64,000 nt of DNA from Austropuccinia psidii (Eukaryota > Basidiomycota > Pucciniomycetes > Pucciniales > Sphaerophragmiaceae), in NCBI GenBank assembly GCA_023105745.1, contig JALGQZ010000009.1, positions 43,677,967-43,741,966 of the forward strand, given 5' to 3'. The position numbers were made by a program, and so were the translations under genes. The stretch's first letter is position 1. Every line of letters starts with the position of its first letter. Below the pieces are notes generated by a model. The model did not search any database. It was not told where the DNA came from and was given only the letters and a program-made list of their open reading frames with translations. Positions 46,380 to 58,039 of the stretch are shown here, one piece after another.

Positions 46380-48307
46380 ACATGTGTAAGATGTGACTAT
46401 GAAACTGATGATAATATTACTATTAATCAACAGTACTATGTCTGTTCTTATGAAATATAATAATAAAAATTATTATTACCACAATTAAATAATTATAAAA
46501 TTATTTCTTTCAGGTGTTATACACTACTAGTGATTATAACAGTGAGCAGTAATTGTCTACAAGAATCAATTACAAGAAGAATTTAATAATAAAAAACTTC
46601 TTTTATTAAAATAATAAAATTATTTTAATATATAATTATCTTTTACAAGAATAATTATAAAGTTAATTCTTGAAGAAAACTATTACTAGAGAAAAACTTT
46701 AAGAATTAAAGATAAAAGACTCACTAATACTCCAAAGAACTTATTGATAATAAAAGTAGAGAAATTTGACGTAGAATTGTGGATTTAAGGGATCAAAAGG
46801 ATTTATAACAGTATTACAACAATATATAGTTGGATTCTATGATTTCACGTCTTTCTGGTTGATTCTGAAAGATTTAAAACACTTAAGAATAGCTGTAACT
46901 AATACTTACTTGTTGGTAATAATGATTTAATAAATTGATAAGATGATGTGGAAAAAACAGCAAGAGAAGGCCTCTTTTAAGTAAACAACAGCTCACAGAG
47001 GCGTGCCATGGAGCAAACTGAAAAACCAGTGAGTGAGAAAACAATAAACCCTTTTGGATTATTGATTGCATCATCAGTTGTCACGTAAGATTATCATAAT
47101 TACTTAATTGATGCTTTTACGTGACTACCAACCCCAATATGGTTAAGAATAAAAGGAGTAACACTTGTAAATCTTCTTTTATTCTAAAATAATCATTGAT
47201 TTCTCAAAGTTATCAATGTTATTGCCAATTTCATCACAGGTTGTAATTACTGTGAATTTTTGAAGATTCAGTGTTTCACGTAGAATAACCAAAAATGGAC
47301 TGTAAGTAAAACTTTTAATTTTACTAGTAAAACTGTAATTCTTTTTGGTTTTACCATAGATAATACAGTTCTCCTTTAGTCCTGAAAGTTTCAGAAAGAT
47401 TCATTAAGAATTGTATTTTTAATGAATTTTTGAAGTTTTTACCTCATTTCTACGTAGAATTGCAAATAGCAGTGTTTTGCTGGTTGCTATGAGGTAAATC
47501 AATGAATATGGGTCCCAAAAGGGTTTTAATTACTCTTTTGGGGTTTATCCATGGAAAGTCATTAGTAATTGACATGGTTACAGGAGTGTAAGTAGCTCAT
47601 TACCTCCTTGGCACGTCAAAATAGCAGGTTATTTGCTATTTTCTGGTGTTTTACAGTAGTTGTAACTTGGTAACCAAGTTCCCAAAGAGTTTTAGTTTAC
47701 CAATTGGGCCAAGATGAGCCATGGATCCATGCTCTGGAGCTATCCACGCCTCTGAGGCCTCAGAAGTTGGGTACCCTGGCTCTCTTTGATGTCTTTTGTC
47801 CCCCTTGCCTATTTTTTATGTCAAAATAGTAATTTAAGCTTCAAGTGAGATATCCACTATGGGTGTACCAAAAGTCCATGTAAGAATACCATGATATTAA
47901 GTGCTCAAAACATGCATAACACTATTCTTAGTGTATATGTAACATGGGATTTCTCACTTTCCCATTATTTTGGCTAAAAATCAAGAAAAAAAAAATTTTC
48001 ACGGATCTTTTATGTGGTATTAATGATGTGGTATTGAAGTATTTTCCATTTTACCACCTCAAATACTTAAATTGAGCTTATTCACTCTATGGAGCTACCC
48101 TAGGTGAATTTTTGTGTAGAATCCAAATCTGGTCTTAAATACATGGATTTACTTACTCAATAAAAAGTTATTCATCTTTTCTGAAATTGAAAATGATGAA
48201 TTTTGGATATATGCATGACTTATGAGTTTTGCATAATTCAAAATTTCTTTTTAAGATAATTGTGGCCTATTTGGGTATGTAAAATATACCTCAAGGCTCA
48301 CAACATG
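46380..48307. mobile_element. Solo LTR, family A, with perfect TSD ACATG
   Basis: LTR 46385-48302 (1918 bp) from TGTAAGATGTGAC to CCTCAAGGCTCACA. ACATG occurs at 46380-46384 and 48303-48307. Same family as 22430-24334 and 1-590; the last 590 bp are very close to the copy at the window start. Inserted 10 bp from the right end of the TIR element at 45096-46370. Confidence 0.93.
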
Positions 48308-48926
48308 TGTTTATCAACACCCTATTTAAATTGACATTAATAAAACAACATTGATTTTGTGATGGTGTAAGGATTAGTAATTTTGAAAAATAGCCAAAAC
48401 CCCTTATCAATATACAATTAGGAAGGAATGGGGATAACCTATTAATCAAATACTTTATTATTTAATATTTAAATCTTTTTTGACTGAATCTGGCAGCCAA
48501 ACATAAACCTAGATCCAAGTGCAGTTGGGATGAGTCAAAATCTATGATAAGATATAATAAGAAATGAGTTAAATTTTGAAAATTTACATTTCCATCAACA
48601 ATGAATTTGATTAAAGTTGAGTGCCACCCTTTCTAGCTGAACTACAGATTTTAATGATCATTTGGTAGTTGAATGGTTGGTATATGCATTCCATAAATAC
48701 CACCAATGATGTTGGGGAGTCCTTGATGACCTTCAACTCCTCATCATTATTCAATTTTGGAAAAAGTTTCAAAAAGAAAGGTCAGTTCAATTTTTTCTTA
48801 TCAATAAAAGATAATTTAACTCACATAACTGTCATACCATGCCATATTGCCAATATTGTTGAAACAATTTCTTGTGATGCCTGGAAATCTGTTGAGTTAT
48901 AAATATTAAAAAGATGACATGGTTTT
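48308..48926. other. Spacer with minus-strand coding remnant
   Basis: The minus strand between about 48590 and 48900 still reads short protein-like stretches (EIVSTILAIWHGM; DSPTSLVVFMECIYQPF) that continue the open frame at 48927-49274 with stops. Confidence 0.3.
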
Positions 48927-49274
48927 TTAACAGACAGCATAACCAAGAAAATACAGATTGGCACCCAGTTTTTCTTCTTTTTTTAGCCTCATTATGTAAT
49001 GATGTTGAGCATTGCTAACATTTCCAGTAAGGCTTGCAGCTGAAGACAGAAAACTCTTGACACCCCATTTTGAAAAGCTCAATGAATCAACCTTCATTAA
49101 AAAGCTCCTGATAATTCTAAAGGTTGAATAGGGCTCATTGTTGTATTTCACAACATAATCTAAGAGCATATTCTTATAAAATGATGAATTGAACTCCATG
49201 GGAACTATCCTTCTTGTCATTCCATCAATGATAATGCCTTTTTGCATTTTGGAAAATGGTAAATTTTGAATCAA
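48927..49274 (-). CDS. Open frame of unknown family, probably a transposon remnant
   Basis: 115 codons from the ATG at 49274, with serine- and hydrophobic-rich content (YNNEPYSTFRIIRSFLMK; SAASLTGNVSNAQHHYIMR). No domain recognised. It lies just inside the right inverted arm (49350-49467) and points inward, facing the decayed plus-strand segment at 43279. Protein-like text continues past its stop in the same direction, so this is likely one piece of a longer broken frame. Confidence 0.35.
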   Translation of the reverse strand: MIQNLPFSKMQKGIIIDGMTRRIVPMEFNSSFYKNMLLDYVVKYNNEPYSTFRIIRSFLMKVDSLSFSKWGVKSFLSSAASLTGNVSNAQHHYIMRLKKEEKLGANLYFLGYAVC

Positions 49275-49349
49275 TGAGCTACATAATCTTAGGATGAATT
49301 ATAAAGTACAATTAAATAGATTTTAAACAATTGACTATGAATGCACATA

Positions 49350-49467
49350 CAGTTTTGAGATGATTTTGTGATTCTATTGAAATAAATTTAATGTAAAATC
49401 AATTAAAAAGTACTTCAAAATTGAATTTGAAATAAATTTAAATACAGTTCAAAAACTCATCATAAAC
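49350..49467 (-). repeat. Right arm of the long-range inverted repeat
   Basis: Reverse complement of 43018-43126 with small length differences; see that entry for shared blocks. Confidence 0.65.
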
Positions 49468-49479
49468 TGGGACTTAATG

Positions 49480-51509
49480 ATTCTTTTTTCAAGTAATAAA
49501 AGAAAAATAGAAAAAAAAATTCAGCATTATCAAAAATCATTTTTTTTCTCCTTAAATTAATCAAAAATCAGTTTTTTAAAATAAACAAAAAAAAGAGACC
49601 AACAAACTTTGACAAAATAAAAAAAACTGATTTTTATTTTTTCTTTCTTTATTTTTCAAGTAATTCTAAATTGGAAATGAAAATGAAATGAAACAATGAT
49701 AATTTGAAGCTTTTTTATTAGCTTTTATATGTGAGGTACCTTGAAGAATATCCAAACAAAAAAATGTTGAGTTTTTTTCAAGAAAAAAGGGAAGCACTTC
49801 ATGTATTTATTTAAAATTCAATACAACTTAATTTTTAACTTTTATCTTTGAGCAAAAAAACTGGAATACTGTTTTGAATTTTTAAACAAAGCAAAAAAAG
49901 CTTTTCTCCTTTTTTAACTGAAAAATGAATTGATTTACTTAATTCTATTTTCTCTCTGTTTTAAACCTAAAAAATGTAAAAATTATTTGTTAAAAAATAG
50001 TGATTGAACTAGATTTTTAAAATTGAATAAAAAAAGAAGTCGGTTTTTAGTTAATTGAATTTTGATTTTTCAATAATAGATAGAATTAAGACAAAAAAAG
50101 CTAAATTTTGATTATAACATATTTTTATGAAGAATTAAATGGAAAATTTTAGATTATATATATATATTATGAGAAAATTTAAATAGAATAAGCTTGAATT
50201 ATGTTTTTCAAGAAAAAGTAATGATGTTTTGAGGAATTGATTAATTTTTTCTCTTTGAGACCTGAAAGACTTTTAGATCATTCAAATAATCTACACACTC
50301 TTTTCAGTCTGTTTCCAAAGGGTTTCAACTTTGTTTTTGAATTAGTCAATATATGATATTCAAATTTCATGGAATTTAATTAGATACCAGTAGAATGATC
50401 AAATTTTTGATATAAGCTAAAGATAAGATTATTTTTGTTTATGTTTAATTAAATAAAAAGAATTACCATTTGAAACTCAAATTCAATACTCTGATTATTC
50501 AAATCTGAATAACTTGAAAGAAATATTTTATTTTTTGTTTTGAATGAAAAATGATATTATTGATTATTATTAAGGAGTAATTACAGTTTCTGTCTTTGGA
50601 AAATTAATATTATTTCAATTGTTATTTAAAAATATTTCCTTATAGTTAATTTCAATTTTGTGCTTTGCTGGGATAGTTCCAGATATCAAGATTGAAAAAT
50701 TGATATTATCATTTAGTTTTACTTTAATGATCTAGTTGAAAATAAAAAATCACTATTTTTCCAATTGTATTTTCTTAATGAGTGATTTTTCATCCCAAAA
50801 AATGGAGCTTCTTTTTAATATTGAGAATTTTTTGATGTGCTTTCTTGGAAATGAAATATCCAGAAGAATAATTATAATTGTATTTGGGTGTTTTTGATTG
50901 TAACATAACAGTACCAAACATCAATATCAACAGTTTATTTGGGTTATTATCTTCAATTTAATCAGAACCAACTGTATGTTAATAAGAATGTTGTTAAATC
51001 TCGCTTAAAACCATTCAGATTATATCATTTGCCTTCTTATCAACCAATTTCTGTATTTTATTTTTAATCTTAAAAAAAATCCAAAAAAACTTTTTTGTGG
51101 TCTTCCATACCATTTTGTTCCCTGGATTAATTCCAAAAGAAAATAAGAACAAAGAATAAAATTTATATACTAACAGATTTAAGCTAATAAATTTCCCCCA
51201 ATGCAGTTTTACCTCCAGAATTTACAACCCATTCACAATAACAAAACTCACAAATGAAAATTGAAGTGTCTTAGCTATAAGGTATCAACTAGCTTATACC
51301 ATGCCTATGAAAACTGGTGACTGAATTTGAAAAATCAGTTAGAAAAATGATAAAATGTATGCAACCCTTCAAGCGCCCTCTACACACCACTTAAAATCCT
51401 GAAAAAAGAAAAATGAAGCCCCTTCTAAGTGTAAGTTACAGATTAAATTAGCTAAATTAAATTCAGATCTTACAAAAAATGTAAGATCCAGTGTAATTCC
51501 TGCAGGAGA
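49480..51509. other. AT-rich gene-free region
   Basis: Long A/T runs, no open frame of note. Near 50900-50925 the reverse complement reads GTTTGGT...TTACAATC, resembling 42919-42945; this could be the outer end of the inverted-repeat element. Confidence 0.4.
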
Positions 51510-51514
51510 CCTGC
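51510..51514. repeat. Target-site duplication of chromovirus D (left)
   Basis: CCTGC, repeated at 63489-63493. Confidence 0.93.
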
Positions 51515-53462
51515 TGTAAGGTTTGACTATGAAACAATAAGTAAATATTACTAGTATTTTACTTATTGTACTATGAATGTCCTTATAAATAAAATAAATA
51601 AGATAAAGAATAATTATAATAGTAAAGATTTACTATAATTATGGCATAAAAATAATTATATTATTAAATAAATATAATAATATAATAAATAAATATATTA
51701 ATATAAGATGATTAATATATTTAAAGGCACTTTATTATTGTTACCAACAAATAATAAAGGCATGGAAGATTTGTTTTTATGAATAAAAAAACAATTAATA
51801 ACAATAATATTACTAATATTAAAATTTTTTATTAATATAAATACTATTTATATTAATATAAGAATTATGAAAAATAATAATAAAGAGAAAATAACCTACT
51901 TTTAATACTTAATATAATAATTTTGAAAGGTTTTACGCTGAAATAATGTAAATAAAGTTTATGCAAACTGTATTTACAATAAAAATAGAGAAAGTACAAA
52001 TATTCTTTAATTTTCATGTGGAAATTGATTTAAAGATATTTTTGAACAAAAAAAATTAAATAATTGATGTAATCACGTCAAGATTGATGATTATAATAAA
52101 GATGATCTTTGGTCTTTGATAATATAAAAGTCTTATATATAAAGAATAAAGAAATTACCTTTTGATTTAATTATTTTAGTGTTTTTGGTGCATCTGAGGG
52201 GAAAATAGAGTAAAAAGAGCTCTATTTATAGTAAATACCTCCCTTATGGAGTCCAGAAGGCCTCTAGTAGATGTGTACTGATTATTTATACTAGAAATGA
52301 TCACTATTCTAAGGTTTAGTGATGATTACATCATAATCAAACCATCTTATCTCATTATTATGCCATGATTTAGAGTTATCACTATAACTCTAAGTTTGAT
52401 AAAATCATAGGCTTGGAATAAGCATAAGTTTTGTGGATTTTATTAGTATTAATCATAATCTAATAGTTTTAATTGGTTTTATCACTTATATGACTGTTAA
52501 ACGTAAAATAAGATTACAGTGAGTGATCATAAATGATCAAATTTAAGCTTAAGCTTTGATCATTAATAACCTTTAAGCTATACATGCTACAGCTATGCTA
52601 AGAGTAGATTATGATAGCTTGAAATGTCCTCCTTACACTGCCAAGAGAATTTCATTTCATCATCAAAACTCCATTTTTGATGATTTTTATTGTAACTCAT
52701 CTTTTCTGTTGAAATTCAATATTTTAAACTTCCAGCTATTATTTCAAGGGGTTATACCTTGAATATTATAATAAAAATTACAAAATTCTTCACGTAGGAG
52801 ATAATAGGATCTGACTGTCTACATTTCTGTAAGTTTGGACCACTTTCACAACAAAGTGGTAAACAGCTCTATTGATTTTATTCAATAATCCATTACAAGT
52901 TTTAACCTTATTTATAGCTTTTGAAAGAAATTTCATATCTGTATTTCTACAGTAAATACGTGGTGAATTTCCTTTTGGTTTATCTCTCTATCTTGTATAT
53001 TTTAAGAGATATTAGCTAAAGACCATGAATATATTCATTGACCACAAAAGTGCATATATTCAGCTTAATTCCTCAAGTATTAACTTTAGAGATTAGCTTC
53101 ATAATTGTTTTATGTGTAGAAATTTATGGAGAATCCAATGGTACAGTTTATTTTACATGTTGTTACATCGGATTATGAGATAAATGAGGTTTTGTACCTT
53201 TTTTAAGATATTATTACTTATACTTCAGTAATTATTGACTTTTCAGATATGCCATAAAAATCACATATGTGTATTTGACGATGTGGAATCTAATGGTGTA
53301 ATTTATTTTACATTCTTATTCATTAGATTCTGAGTTAATTCATATTTTGTACTTATTTATGGTATTTTACTAATTTTTGAGATAATTATCATAAGTATAA
53401 TTATTACAAAAATTTTGCTGTGACCTTTTTTGGATATGAGGTCATATCTCAAAGGCTCACAT
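51515..53462 (-). repeat. Chromovirus D LTR, left (3' LTR)
   Basis: 1948 bp, from TGTAAGGTTTGAC to TCTCAAAGGCTCACA on the plus strand. Its two ends resemble those of the family-A LTRs (TGTAAG...GGCTCACA), suggesting related families. Confidence 0.92.
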
Positions 53463-53474
53463 TCCCTACCACCA
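53463..53474 (-). promoter_or_regulatory. Chromovirus D polypurine tract
   Basis: The minus strand reads GGTGGTAGGGAA directly before the 3' LTR, mostly purine and in the expected place. Confidence 0.6.
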
Positions 53475-53564
53475 AAACATTTTTACCACAATCTGATATA
53501 GATAATTAGGGTATCATCCACAGTCCTACCTCTTCAATAGACTTTGTTAGTCTTGAAGCTCAAT

Positions 53565-53790
53565 AATGCTTGATTTTTCTATTCTTTAGGTTTTCTTTCA
53601 TGTCTGAACCTTCTTAGTAGTTTATCAGCATTTGTTATATCTTTCTCAAGTAGCCATTCATCCTCTTGAGTTGGATTTCTCTACCTTACAAGGTATTCTC
53701 TTTATTTTTTATTTCTTTTCCTTCCTTCTTTAAGGACTTTCACAATTTCCTTTTCATCTCCTTCTTCCAAAGGGAGTATTTCAAGTGGGG
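53565..53790 (-). pseudogene. Chromodomain at the integrase C-terminus (two stops)
   Basis: Directly in frame after the integrase stop, the sequence reads EYLVR, stop, RNPTQEDEWLLEKDI, then a basic LLRRFRHERKP tail. This is the core of a chromodomain (EYLV.W.......EW) of the kind chromoviruses use to target histone marks. The second stop (TAG) sits where the conserved aromatic residue is expected, consistent with TGG to TAG. Confidence 0.75.
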
Positions 53791-54832
53791 GTTTATTTCT
53801 TAGTGGAAAAAATTCCTTGTCACTTGAGCTGTAAGGTCTTATCAGACTTACAGGGAAAGCTGGGTGTTTATTTGTCAGTTCACCTGTGAGCTCCAATTGC
53901 ACAGAATTAGGTCCATGTAGTGCTTTTATCATGAATGGTCCTGCAAAGGAATCTTTCAATTTCTTTGGTCCTCTTATATTATTGAAATTAAGAGCTGACA
54001 CTAGGACCAAGTCTCCTATTTTGAAGTCATGTGGTTTATGACTTTTATCCCATCTTTCTTTTGCATACTTGAAAGAATCTTGCATATATCTTTTTGCATG
54101 GTGTCTTGCTTTGTCAAGAATTATTTTAAAACTGCTTGCTGTTGGATGTATATCCACTAGGTCCTTTTTGAGGGTATCATACAGGAGTATTGGATTCCAC
54201 CCTTTTTCTAGCATTGCTGGTGTTTTGCCAGTAGAAGAATGGATTGATGTTTTATATGCTAGTTCAAGAGCTGCTATTAATGTACAGCAATCATGGGTAA
54301 AACCATCAGAATCATTGAATTCCAGTCCATAAGCACAGAATCTTCTGATCATGTCCTCCAACATTTGTATCATTCTTTCTGCTAAGCCATCAGTTTTAGG
54401 ATGGTAAGCTGTTGAGAATGACAATTTTGTCCCAAACAAGTTATGGAGGTTTGTCCATAAAGCTGAAGTGAACTTTGGGTCTCTGTCACTTATTATATTT
54501 TGGAATAGGCCTGTCTGGCTAATGACTTTATTCCATATCATTATGGCTGTGTCCATAGCTGTGTCATCTTTGTGACATGGTAGGAACATAGGAGTTTTGC
54601 TATACCTGTCAACTAACACTAGGCATGCTTTATGACTTGTGTCTCCTCCTGGAGGTAGTGCTGTTACCCAATCCATACAAACTATTTCCCAAGGGGATTT
54701 TGGGTCTTGGATTTGGATCATCATTCCAAATTTCTTCCCTGTGGCTCTGTTGGCTTTTTGACATCTGTCACAGGTTTGGAAGTATTCTGCAACATCTTTC
54801 TTCCAATTTGGCCACCAAGAGCAGGTTTTCAC
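53702..54832 (-). CDS. Chromovirus D integrase (core and C-terminus)
   Basis: 376 residues. The tail of the HHCC zinc domain (CDRCQKAN, near residues 21-28) is followed by the DDE core: CMDWVTALP near residue 53, ISDRDPKFTSALW near 115, and HPKTDGLAERM near 150. The GPF motif region (DSFAGPFMI) lies near 297. It catalyses cDNA insertion. The histidine half of the zinc domain lies on the far side of the solo LTR inserted at 54847-56266, so this ORF's methionine is internal. It ends at a TAA just before the chromodomain. Confidence 0.9.
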   Translation of the reverse strand: MKTCSWWPNWKKDVAEYFQTCDRCQKANRATGKKFGMMIQIQDPKSPWEIVCMDWVTALPPGGDTSHKACLVLVDRYSKTPMFLPCHKDDTAMDTAIMIWNKVISQTGLFQNIISDRDPKFTSALWTNLHNLFGTKLSFSTAYHPKTDGLAERMIQMLEDMIRRFCAYGLEFNDSDGFTHDCCTLIAALELAYKTSIHSSTGKTPAMLEKGWNPILLYDTLKKDLVDIHPTASSFKIILDKARHHAKRYMQDSFKYAKERWDKSHKPHDFKIGDLVLVSALNFNNIRGPKKLKDSFAGPFMIKALHGPNSVQLELTGELTNKHPAFPVSLIRPYSSSDKEFFPLRNKPPLEILPLEEGDEKEIVKVLKEGRKRNKK

Positions 54833-54841
54833 CCTCTCTAG

Positions 54842-56271
54842 TGTTCTGTCACAGGGGCTCTAGTGGAAATACAAGAGTGGCCTGGCACTCAGCAATCAGG
54901 GAGCTCACTTGGAAGACTCCAAAAGAATAAAGAATAAAATAATAGGAATGAATTCCTCTAAAAGATATGCAGGTACAAGATGAGATGCAAAAGAGGAAAG
55001 GGAAGCCAAATGGCCAAAGAGCCAACCAAGTAAGTCCTTAATCACTGTTTCAACCTTCCAAAAATGAATAATGGAATTAGTAAGGATATGACCACCAAAT
55101 ATCCATTGACAGGCAAAGAAAGAGAAAGAGAAAGGTGCTAAATGACTGACTTAATAATATCAGTATTTGCTTAACTAAAATGAAAAGAAAATAAAGATAA
55201 AATAAAATCAAAGTATATTAATTAACTGGGGAAAAACCCCCCAGGGTGGAAAGGGTAGCCGGTATATGTGAAAAGTGGAGAGCTTGAGTTCTTCAGGCTG
55301 AAAACTGATCTGTATTGATCCTTGAGGCTGTATTGATTGTTTTGGGAATTGATACAGCTGGCTAATATTGAAATTGAATTGGGTTGAATGAACTTCCCAT
55401 GCTTGAAAATGAAATACAGTTCTTGATGGATCCAGACTGTATGGAAATGAATATGGTTGCCAAGATGGATTGAGTGGAGCTTTGACACTTGACAACTTCT
55501 TTTGGCACTGCCTCTTGAATACACTTTGAGAATGAATTGAAAGTATTCCCTTGGAAGGAATACTTGGAGTGAGAATAACCAATGACTGCTTGATGGCGTC
55601 ATTGGTCTTTGACGCTGAAACACTTGCTCTTGAGCCTTGATGATTCCTCTGAATGATTGGGTGCCTTGATGACGTGATGAGATGTTGGAATGTTGAAATG
55701 ACCATTTGATATTGCCACCATTGAATTGCTATTGAAAAATGATGCACAATGATATATAACATCATTTATGGCATATTGGTTCATTGGCAAGAAGATTACG
55801 TCCAAAGGTATTGAGATGGAAAGGCAGAGGGGAAAAGGATGGATGTGATGGCTTCAGAGCTTGGAAAGGTGTTTCTGGGCCCTTTGGGGTTTTTGGCCAC
55901 TTTTGGGTTCTGAGCCAAAACCTGGCCCAAAAGGCAGGAAAGTGTCTTTTGGACACTTTGCGTCAAAGTGCTCAAAAAATGCGCATTATGAGCCCAAATG
56001 GCCAAAAACAGCAATTTGGGACATTTCCCCTGGTTTTGAGGGAAATGACCAGAAATACCCATTTGGGCATAAATTGCCGGTATGGGTTCTGGATTGAGGT
56101 GAAGGGCCATGAAGGCTCCAAAACACAAATGGCCATAAAAGGTCCATAAGATGATGATGTGGCCATATTGGCCACTGGTGATGGATATGGTCGATTGGCC
56201 ATAAGAGAACTATGGCTTGATATGCCATATGGGGATCCAAGGAGGTGAATTGTCATGGTTGTGACATGTTC
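54842..56271 (-). mobile_element. Solo LTR, family B, inserted in the chromovirus integrase, TSD TGTTC
   Basis: LTR 54847-56266 (1420 bp): on the minus strand it starts TGTCACAACC and ends CCCCTGTGACA, with inverted termini TGTCAC/GTGACA. TGTTC flanks both sides (54842-54846, 56267-56271). It shares the GCCTGGCACTCA block, the CCCC.GGGG/TTAATTAA block and the terminus with LTR B at 15284-16362. The open frames inside it (55208-56316, both strands) are not genes. Removing it rejoins the integrase HHCC domain: GHLSEDRT lies on the right side and LERVKTCSWWPNW on the left. Confidence 0.9.
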
Positions 56272-56716
56272 TATCTTCTGAGAGATGTCCAGCTGTAACA
56301 CTATCATGACACTCATGTAAAATAGTGTTTTTTAGAGTTCTATCTGTTAAGGCCATAAAACATGTGTGTTTTGTTCTGTGATAGAGGATTCCATCAAGGA
56401 GGTGGAATCTTCCTTCATCATATGCCTTTTTCCATATTTCATCTAATTTTGATCAAAGTGAGGGGTCTTTACAGTCTTTCATTAGAAGTTGGCTTAAGAT
56501 ATGGCAATTCTTATCCATCTTATAGCTTTATTTAACTTGGTCAAATAATTCTGTGCCAATGCAAGTGACACATATCCCTTCTATATGGTGCTCCTCCTGT
56601 GGTACCCATGCTGAATTTTCAGGAGTATTTGCTAGAACCCATCTGCATTTTTATCAATATTACCAGATTTATGAACAATAGTCATATTTCCTCTATATTA
56701 TTGGATAGAAATTTGT
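56272..56716 (-). pseudogene. Chromovirus D RNase H-integrase link (broken)
   Basis: Contains the histidine side of the integrase zinc domain (HECHDSVTAGHLSEDRT) at the edge of the solo LTR and shifted fragments such as NMTIVHKSGN further upstream in the element. Several frameshifts separate it from RNase H. Confidence 0.6.
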
Positions 56717-57129
56717 CATCTCAGCACATGTCTATTTGGAGTTTTCATATTTAATAGAGATTTTACAGCATTACAGTCTGTAATCACATCAAATACTGTT
56801 CCATCCAAGTAATAGTGTAATTTTTCTAAAGCCCACACTAAGCAGAGGCATTTCATTTGGCTTTCTCCACATCTTGCCTCTGCTGGCTTTATCTGTCTTG
56901 AAATAAAAAAAATTGTGCCTTTCACTGGTTTATCATTGATGATTTGTTTCTGGTGCAGTGCAGCTCCTAGTCCTTCTCCACAAGCATCAATGTAAAGCTT
57001 AAAGGGTAGTTTCCAATGTGGGATTATAAGAAATGGGGCATTTGTTAAGGAATTTTTCAATTCTTCATATGCTTTGACTCTTTCTTCAGTCATTTCATAG
57101 ACTTTTTGTTGGTCACATAGTTTATACAA
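56716..57129 (-). CDS. Chromovirus D RNase H (segment of broken pol)
   Basis: 137 codons. RNase H blocks: [16 protein letters not shown] with the first catalytic aspartate near residue 49, [18 protein letters not shown] with a position-shifted acidic site near 91, and [12 protein letters not shown] with the third aspartate near 117. Same frame as the RT segment ending at 57193, but a stop lies between. Confidence 0.85.
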   Translation of the reverse strand: MYKLCDQQKVYEMTEERVKAYEELKNSLTNAPFLIIPHWKLPFKLYIDACGEGLGAALHQKQIINDKPVKGTIFFISRQIKPAEARCGESQMKCLCLVWALEKLHYYLDGTVFDVITDCNAVKSLLNMKTPNRHVLR

Positions 57130-57192
57130 GGATTTGGCAATTTTTAAAAATTCCTTTATATGCTGTCTATAGTAACCAGCAAAACTTAGAAA

Positions 57193-57486
57193 TTATTGCA
57201 TTTCTTTTTTGGTTGGAGGCATTGGATCAAGTAGTACTGCTTCTACTTTATTCTTGTCTATGCCTAGACTAAGTCCAGATACAACATGTCCTAGTGCTTT
57301 TAGTTCACTATATGCAAAATGACACTTTTTCAAGGAAATTTTCATATTCACTTGCACTATTTTTTGTAGTACCATTTCTAGTCTTGTGAGGTGATTTTCC
57401 CAAGCTTCTGAGAAAACTATGATATCATCAATATAGATAATTAACCATCCTTCTGATGATTCTTCAGGAAATATGGTATTAATCAT
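57193..57486 (-). CDS. Chromovirus D reverse transcriptase, palm/thumb segment
   Basis: 97 codons with the intact catalytic box IIYIDDIIVFS near residue 17 and the following LKKCHFAYSELKALGHVVS block. It is separated from the fingers segment (57534-58031) by a frameshift near 57500-57540. Confidence 0.87.
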   Translation of the reverse strand: MINTIFPEESSEGWLIIYIDDIIVFSEAWENHLTRLEMVLQKIVQVNMKISLKKCHFAYSELKALGHVVSGLSLGIDKNKVEAVLLDPMPPTKKEMQ

Positions 57487-57533
57487 TCTTTGATAATGGG
57501 AAGGTGCATTTTTCTACCAAATGGCATTCTTAG

Positions 57534-58031
57534 CTATTCAAAAATTCCAGAGTGGACTACTATTCTTAGTAGTCTCTTGGCATTGTCTGTTATAAAATTT
57601 TGATGAAAACCCTTTAGAGAATCCATGGCTGTGATGAACTTAGCTTGTGACAATTGTGCTAATGTCTCATGGATTCTGGGTATTGGATATCTGTCAGGGA
57701 TGGTATAGGTGTTCAGGGCTCTGAAGTCCCCTACTATTCTTGATTTTCCATTATGCCAAGCTATAATGACAGGTTTAGTGACTTTTACCTGTTCATTATG
57801 TCCCACTTTCCTTAATACTCCAAGGTTCATTAATTCTTTAATGTGTACCTCCAAGGCTTCTCTAGCCCTTGGACTAGCTGGGTAAGCAGGTCTCCTTAGT
57901 AAGGGTGGGTAAGGTTTTTCCACATTAAGAATTATATCTACCTCATGCCCAATTATGTCACCTAGTGGCTCTTTGCCAGTGGCAAAGGAATCTTTATACT
58001 TAAATAAGAGGTCAATCAATTTTTCTTTCAT
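57534..58031 (-). CDS. Chromovirus D reverse transcriptase, fingers segment
   Basis: 165 codons including the conserved start (PLLRRPAYPASPRAREALE), the VTKPVIIAWHNGKSR.VGDFRALN region near residue 107, and the FITAMDSLKGFHQ block holding the first catalytic aspartate near residue 139. It ends at a stop within GIFE, one frame off from the YIDD segment. Confidence 0.87.
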   Translation of the reverse strand: MKEKLIDLLFKYKDSFATGKEPLGDIIGHEVDIILNVEKPYPPLLRRPAYPASPRAREALEVHIKELMNLGVLRKVGHNEQVKVTKPVIIAWHNGKSRIVGDFRALNTYTIPDRYPIPRIHETLAQLSQAKFITAMDSLKGFHQNFITDNAKRLLRIVVHSGIFE

Positions 58032-58039
58032 TTTTTCTG

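Noticed and set aside
55208..56316. Overlapping open frames on both strands as host genes
   Set aside because: They lie wholly or mostly inside the family-B solo LTR 54847-56266, lack domains, and are open on both strands through composition.
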